Of a DNA stretch of 64,000 nucleotides, positions 60,729 through 64,000 are shown piece after piece (the first letter of the stretch is position 1; each line of letters begins with the position of its first letter). The stretch lies in assembly GCA_035063785.1 (NCBI GenBank), contig JAPSFS010000008.1:1-64000 (forward strand). The letters run 5' to 3'. The translations under genes and the position numbers were made by a program. Under the pieces are notes generated by a model. The model saw only the letters and a program-made list of their open reading frames with translations, was not told the origin of the DNA and did no database searches. This stretch comes from Comamonas_C sp026954015. Lineage in GTDB: Bacteria > Pseudomonadota > Gammaproteobacteria > Burkholderiales > Burkholderiaceae_C.

Positions 60729-63170
60729 TCAGTTGCGCACCGGCTTGCCGGTATTGAGCATGCCCAGAATCCGCTCCTGCGTCTTCGGGTGCTGGATCAG
60801 CGCGCAGAACGCCTTGCGCTCCAGGCGCATCAGGTATTCCTCGTTCACAAGCGTGCCCGCGTCCACGTCACCGCCGCAGACCACTTCGGCGATCAGGGTG
60901 GCGATGTGCTGGTCGTGGTCGCTGATGAAGCCGCCGCCGCGCATGTTCACGAGCGAGCCCTTGATGGTGGCAATGCCGCTGCGCCCCGCCACAGCGAAGT
61001 TGCGCTTGAGCGGCGCGCGCCAGCCGCCGCGCGCCATCGCGCGCGCCTCGTTGATCGCGACGAACAGCAGCTCGTCCTTGTGCGGCACGATGAGGTCACT
61101 GTCCAGCAGGTAGCCGAGCTGGCGCGACTCGATCGCACTCGTGCCCACCTTGGCCATGGCCGCGGCGGTGAAGCCTTCAGTGAGGAAGGGCAGCAGGTCC
61201 TTGCCCGTGCTCGCCTGCGCCTTCTCGGCCGCGCGGCGCGCGATGTAGGTGAGGCCCCCCGCGCCCGGCACCAGGCCCACACCCACCTCGACGAGGCCGA
61301 TGTAGCTTTCCATGTGCGCCACGCGCCGCGCGCTGTGCACCGCCAGCTCGCAGCCGCCGCCCAGCGCCATGCCGTGGATGGCCGAAACCACCGGCACCTG
61401 CGCGTAGCGGAGGCGCAGCATCAGCCCCTGCAGCTCCTGCTGCAGGCCGTCGATCGCGTCGATGCCCGCGGCGATGAAGGCCGGCATCGCCGCCTGCAGG
61501 TCCGCGCCCACGCTGAAAGGCGCGTCGCCCGACCAGATCACCAGGCCTGCGTACTCACGCTCGGCCAGGGCCAGCGCCTCGCCCAGCTCCTCGATCACCG
61601 CCGGGCTGATCGCATGCATCTTGCTCTTGATCGAGGCGATCAGCACGCGATCGTCGTCCTGGCAGTTCTGGTCCAGCGTCCACACGCGCACCGCGGCGCC
61701 GTCACTGACCGTGGTACCGGCCACGCGCCAGTCGGGCAGGTTGTCTTCACCCAGCAATTTTTCAGGGAAATACTGTCTTTCGTAGACGGGGAGCGCGCGA
61801 CGCCCTATGAATTTTCCAGCCTTCGGGCTCCACGAACCCTGCGCCGTGTGCACGCCGCCCGCATCGGCCACCGGCCCCTTGAAGACCCACTCGGGCAGCG
61901 GCGCCGCGCACAGCGCCTTGCCGGCGTCTATGTCTTCCTGCACCATCTTCGCCACGTCCAGCCAGCCCGCTTCCTGCCACAGCTCGAACGGGCCCTGCTT
62001 CATGCCGAAGCCCCAGCGCATCGCCTGGTCCACGTCGCGCGCGGTCTCGGCAATGTGCTCCAGATGCACGGCAGCGTAGTGAAAGCCGTTGCGCAGAATC
62101 GCCCAGAGGAACTGCCCCTCGGCGCCCGTGGCGTCGCGCAGCAGCTTGAGGCGCTCGGCCGCGGGCTTCTTGAGCATGCGCGCGTACACGTCGTCGGCCT
62201 TCGCACCGGCAGGCACGTACTCCTCCTCCGCCAGGTCAAAGCGCAGGATGTCGCGCCCCACCTTCTTGAAGAAGCCCGCCTTGGTCTTCTGCCCGAGGTT
62301 GCCCAGCTCGATCAGCTTGGCCAGCACCGCCGGGGTCTTGAAGCTGTCGTAGAACGGGTCGAACTGCGCAGCCCCTTTGGTAGCGTCCAGGCTCAGGTTG
62401 TCCTGCATGGTCTTGATGACGTGCGCCATCGTGTCCAGCCCCACCACGTCGGCGGTGCGGAAGGTCCCGCTGCTCGCGCGCCCGAGCTTCTTGCCCGTGA
62501 GGTCATCGACCACGTCAAACGTCAGGCCGTACTTCTCGACCTCCTGCATCGTCGAAAGTATCCCGGCGATGCCGATGCGGTTGGCGATGAAGTTGGGCGT
62601 GTCGTGCGCGCGCACCACGCCCTTGCCCAGGCCGCTGGTGACGAAGGCTTCGAGCTGGTCGAGCACGTGCGGCTCGGTCGTCGGCGTGTTGATGAGTTCC
62701 ACCAGCGGCATGTAGCGCGGCGGGTTGAAGAAGTGGATGCCGCAAAAGCGCGGGCGCAGCTGCTCGGGCAACGCCTCGGAAAGCGTCGTGATCGACAGGC
62801 CCGAGGTGTTGGACGCCAGCAGCGCATGCTGCGCCACGTGCGGCGCGATCTTGTGGTACAGGTCCTGCTTCCAGTCCATGCGCTCGGCGATCGCCTCGAT
62901 CACGAGGTCGCAGTCGCCCAGCAACCCCATGTGCTCCTCGTAGTTCGCCGGCTGGATCAGGTCCGCGTCAGCCGCCACGCCGATGGGCGAGGGCTTGAGC
63001 TTCTTGAGGTTGGCAATCGCCTTGAGCGCGATCGCGCTCTTGGGGCCTTCTTTCGCGGGCAGGTCGAACAGAATGACCGGCACCTTCACATTGACGAGGT
63101 GGGCGGCGATCTGCGCGCCCATCACGCCCGCGCCGAGCACGGCGACTTTCTTCACATTGAATCGACTCAT
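60729..63170 (-). CDS. FadN-type 3-hydroxyacyl-CoA dehydrogenase/enoyl-CoA hydratase
   Basis: An 813-aa protein with the domain order dehydrogenase first, hydratase last, as in Bacillus FadN. VAVLGAGVMGAQIAAHLVNV (residues ~8-27) binds NAD, IHFFNPPRYMPLVELI and GKGVVRAHDTPNFIANRIGI continue the dehydrogenase, and IHGMALGGGCELAVHSARRV near residue 600 is the crotonase part. It oxidises long-chain intermediates in the cytoplasm. The start MSRFNVKKV is preceded by AAGGCAAACC-like weak ribosome-binding sequence. It precedes the thiolase by 20 bp. Confidence 0.92.
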   Translation of the reverse strand: MSRFNVKKVAVLGAGVMGAQIAAHLVNVKVPVILFDLPAKEGPKSAIALKAIANLKKLKPSPIGVAADADLIQPANYEEHMGLLGDCDLVIEAIAERMDWKQDLYHKIAPHVAQHALLASNTSGLSITTLSEALPEQLRPRFCGIHFFNPPRYMPLVELINTPTTEPHVLDQLEAFVTSGLGKGVVRAHDTPNFIANRIGIAGILSTMQEVEKYGLTFDVVDDLTGKKLGRASSGTFRTADVVGLDTMAHVIKTMQDNLSLDATKGAAQFDPFYDSFKTPAVLAKLIELGNLGQKTKAGFFKKVGRDILRFDLAEEEYVPAGAKADDVYARMLKKPAAERLKLLRDATGAEGQFLWAILRNGFHYAAVHLEHIAETARDVDQAMRWGFGMKQGPFELWQEAGWLDVAKMVQEDIDAGKALCAAPLPEWVFKGPVADAGGVHTAQGSWSPKAGKFIGRRALPVYERQYFPEKLLGEDNLPDWRVAGTTVSDGAAVRVWTLDQNCQDDDRVLIASIKSKMHAISPAVIEELGEALALAEREYAGLVIWSGDAPFSVGADLQAAMPAFIAAGIDAIDGLQQELQGLMLRLRYAQVPVVSAIHGMALGGGCELAVHSARRVAHMESYIGLVEVGVGLVPGAGGLTYIARRAAEKAQASTGKDLLPFLTEGFTAAAMAKVGTSAIESRQLGYLLDSDLIVPHKDELLFVAINEARAMARGGWRAPLKRNFAVAGRSGIATIKGSLVNMRGGGFISDHDQHIATLIAEVVCGGDVDAGTLVNEEYLMRLERKAFCALIQHPKTQERILGMLNTGKPVRN

Positions 63171-63189
63171 GGTTTGCCTTGCGTAGGGG

Positions 63190-63618
63190 TTACTGCACGC
63201 GCTTCCACACCTGCGTGCGGAAGAACGGCCCGATGTAGCCGCGTACCTGCAGCTCCTTGCCGCCTTCGATCGGGGTGAAGGTGGCGCGGTATTCCTTGCC
63301 GTTTTCGGGGTCGAGGATCTTGCCGCCTTCCCAGACGTCGCTGCCCTGGCGCTGCGCGCCGCCGCGGATGATCTCCAGCCCCACGATGGGCTGGTCCTTG
63401 CGTTCGTCCTGGCACTCGGTGCAGGTGGTCTTGGCGCCGGGGCGCAGCGTCTTTTCGATGCGCCCGCTGAGCGCGCCCGCGTTGTCGGTGATGCGGATTT
63501 CCGCCTTGGCCTCGCCGCTCTTGTCGTCGATGCTGTTCCAGGTGCCAACCGGGGTCATCTGCGCCCAGGCCGGGAACGAAAATGCTATTGCGGCGATAGC
63601 TGCCAGCGCTTGTCTCAT
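63190..63618 (-). CDS. DUF2147 exported protein
   Basis: A 142-aa periplasmic protein of the DUF2147 family: PVGTWNSIDDKSGEAKAEIR, KTTCTECQDERKDQPIVGLE and RATFTPIEGGKELQVRGYIG. Two cysteines (CTEC) are characteristic. The signal peptide MRQALAAIAAIAFSFPAWAQ is itself partly encoded by a dyad-repeat copy. The ATG follows GAGGAAACGC. The gene often sits between fadE and the FadN-type gene in Burkholderiales, but its role is not known. Confidence 0.87.
   Translation of the reverse strand: MRQALAAIAAIAFSFPAWAQMTPVGTWNSIDDKSGEAKAEIRITDNAGALSGRIEKTLRPGAKTTCTECQDERKDQPIVGLEIIRGGAQRQGSDVWEGGKILDPENGKEYRATFTPIEGGKELQVRGYIGPFFRTQVWKRVQ
63580..63616 (+). repeat. interspersed dyad repeat fragment encoding part of a signal peptide
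   Basis: AATGCTATTGCGGCGATAGC then TGCCAGCGCTTGTC; only the left half of the dyad repeat remains. It encodes RQALAAIAAI of the DUF2147 signal peptide. Confidence 0.5.
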
Positions 63619-63661
63619 CTGCGTTTCCTCGTTTATTGCTTGATTTTTCACGAGATGCGCA

Positions 63662-64000
63662 TCACGCCAGCACCGCGTCGGTATCCATCAGCGGCTTGCT
63701 GCCCGCACGCGCGGTACGCATCAGCGCATGGATCTCGGGGAACAGCTTGGCGAAGTAAAAGCGCGCCGTCTGCAGCTTGGCGGTGTAGAACGGGTCGGTG
63801 TTGCCTGCGGCGATCTCGCGCAGCGCCACCTGCGCCATGCGCGCAAACAGGTAGCCGAACACCAGGTGCCCCGCCACGCGCAGGTAGTCCACGGCGGCTG
63901 CGCCCACCTCGTCGGGGTTCTGAAAGCCCTTGAAGCCGATCTCGGTGGTGAACTTGGTCATCTGCTCGCCCAGCATGGCGATCGGGTTGATGAACTCGGC
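63662..64000 (-). CDS. acyl-CoA dehydrogenase, C-terminal part (partial at window edge)
   Basis: The last ~112 residues of a protein that continues beyond base 64000. EIGFKGFQNPDEVGAAAVDY, LRVAGHLVFGYLFARMAQVA and TARFYFAKLFPEIHALMRTA match the C-terminal domain found at the end of the ~600-aa FadE-like acyl-CoA dehydrogenases of beta-proteobacteria, including the dimethylsulfoniopropionate/MMPA-CoA type. The flavin domain is outside the window. It would be the first enzyme of this beta-oxidation operon, 44 bp before the DUF2147 start. Confidence 0.85.
   Translation of the reverse strand, partial: AEFINPIAMLGEQMTKFTTEIGFKGFQNPDEVGAAAVDYLRVAGHLVFGYLFARMAQVALREIAAGNTDPFYTAKLQTARFYFAKLFPEIHALMRTARAGSKPLMDTDAVLA

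Overview
The window is GC-rich proteobacterial DNA of the Burkholderiales type, most likely family Comamonadaceae (Acidovorax/Alicycliphilus/Comamonas-like). Evidence: the xerC-DUF484 pair, class A RNase P RNA, many acyl-CoA catabolic genes, LivHMGF and TRAP importers, and repeated copies of a short dyad repeat (core AGCTGCT-GCGCTTG then CAAGCGCT) that I recall as common in this family. No plasmid or phage backbone is visible; it reads as chromosome.

Layout. 1-10.8 kb is housekeeping: CobW-type GTPase (cut by the window edge), a 76-aa protein, xerC, DUF484, an exported fumarase/argininosuccinate-lyase-superfamily protein, DoxX, a Nudix/metallo-beta-lactamase fusion, cysK, rnpB, an amidase, htpX and DUF3025. 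10.8-18.7 kb holds a LysR regulator divergent from a TRAP importer and a thiamine-diphosphate E1 alpha/beta pair, then a reductase and an FAD monooxygenase. 19-21.9 kb carries an Atm1-type ABC exporter and two hotdog thioesterases. 22-33.5 kb is livHMGF, an acyl-CoA ligase and a livK-like binding protein, followed by acyl-CoA dehydrogenase, thiolase and a FadB-type enzyme.

33.5-40.2 kb is the most unusual part: a chromosomal integron. It has intI (minus strand), an attI-like site and about eleven cassettes on the plus strand, with ten recognisable attC sites including one cut short at the distal end. Cassette products include an NTF2-like protein, DUF1272, two SDR oxidoreductases, a two-helix protein with a possible PH-like domain, a DHFR/RibD-C-like protein and several unknowns. 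The attI sequence appears to be repeated inside the array and again just beyond it. The flank past the array (40.2-41.1 kb) contains a DUF1304 gene, a LysE remnant and a shortened DUF2939 gene.

41-44.5 kb has a peroxiredoxin and two MFS transporters. 44.6-56.9 kb is a minus-strand cluster resembling the atu (acyclic terpene utilisation) genes: AtuA, enoyl-CoA hydratase, GST, CoA ligase, two acyl-CoA dehydrogenases, biotin carboxylase, carboxyltransferase and a TetR regulator. 57-64 kb is a beta-oxidation operon: hydratase, thioesterase, alpha/beta hydrolase, thiolase, FadN-type enzyme, DUF2147 and a truncated acyl-CoA dehydrogenase.

Two threads link the regions. First, an almost identical 23-bp operator-like site lies before livH, before the 28.8-kb acyl-CoA dehydrogenase and before tetR, suggesting one TetR regulon for import, activation and oxidation of an acyl substrate. 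Second, short interspersed repeats have entered coding sequence in frame in several genes, including an 81-bp insertion in the active-site hairpin of the biotin carboxylase.
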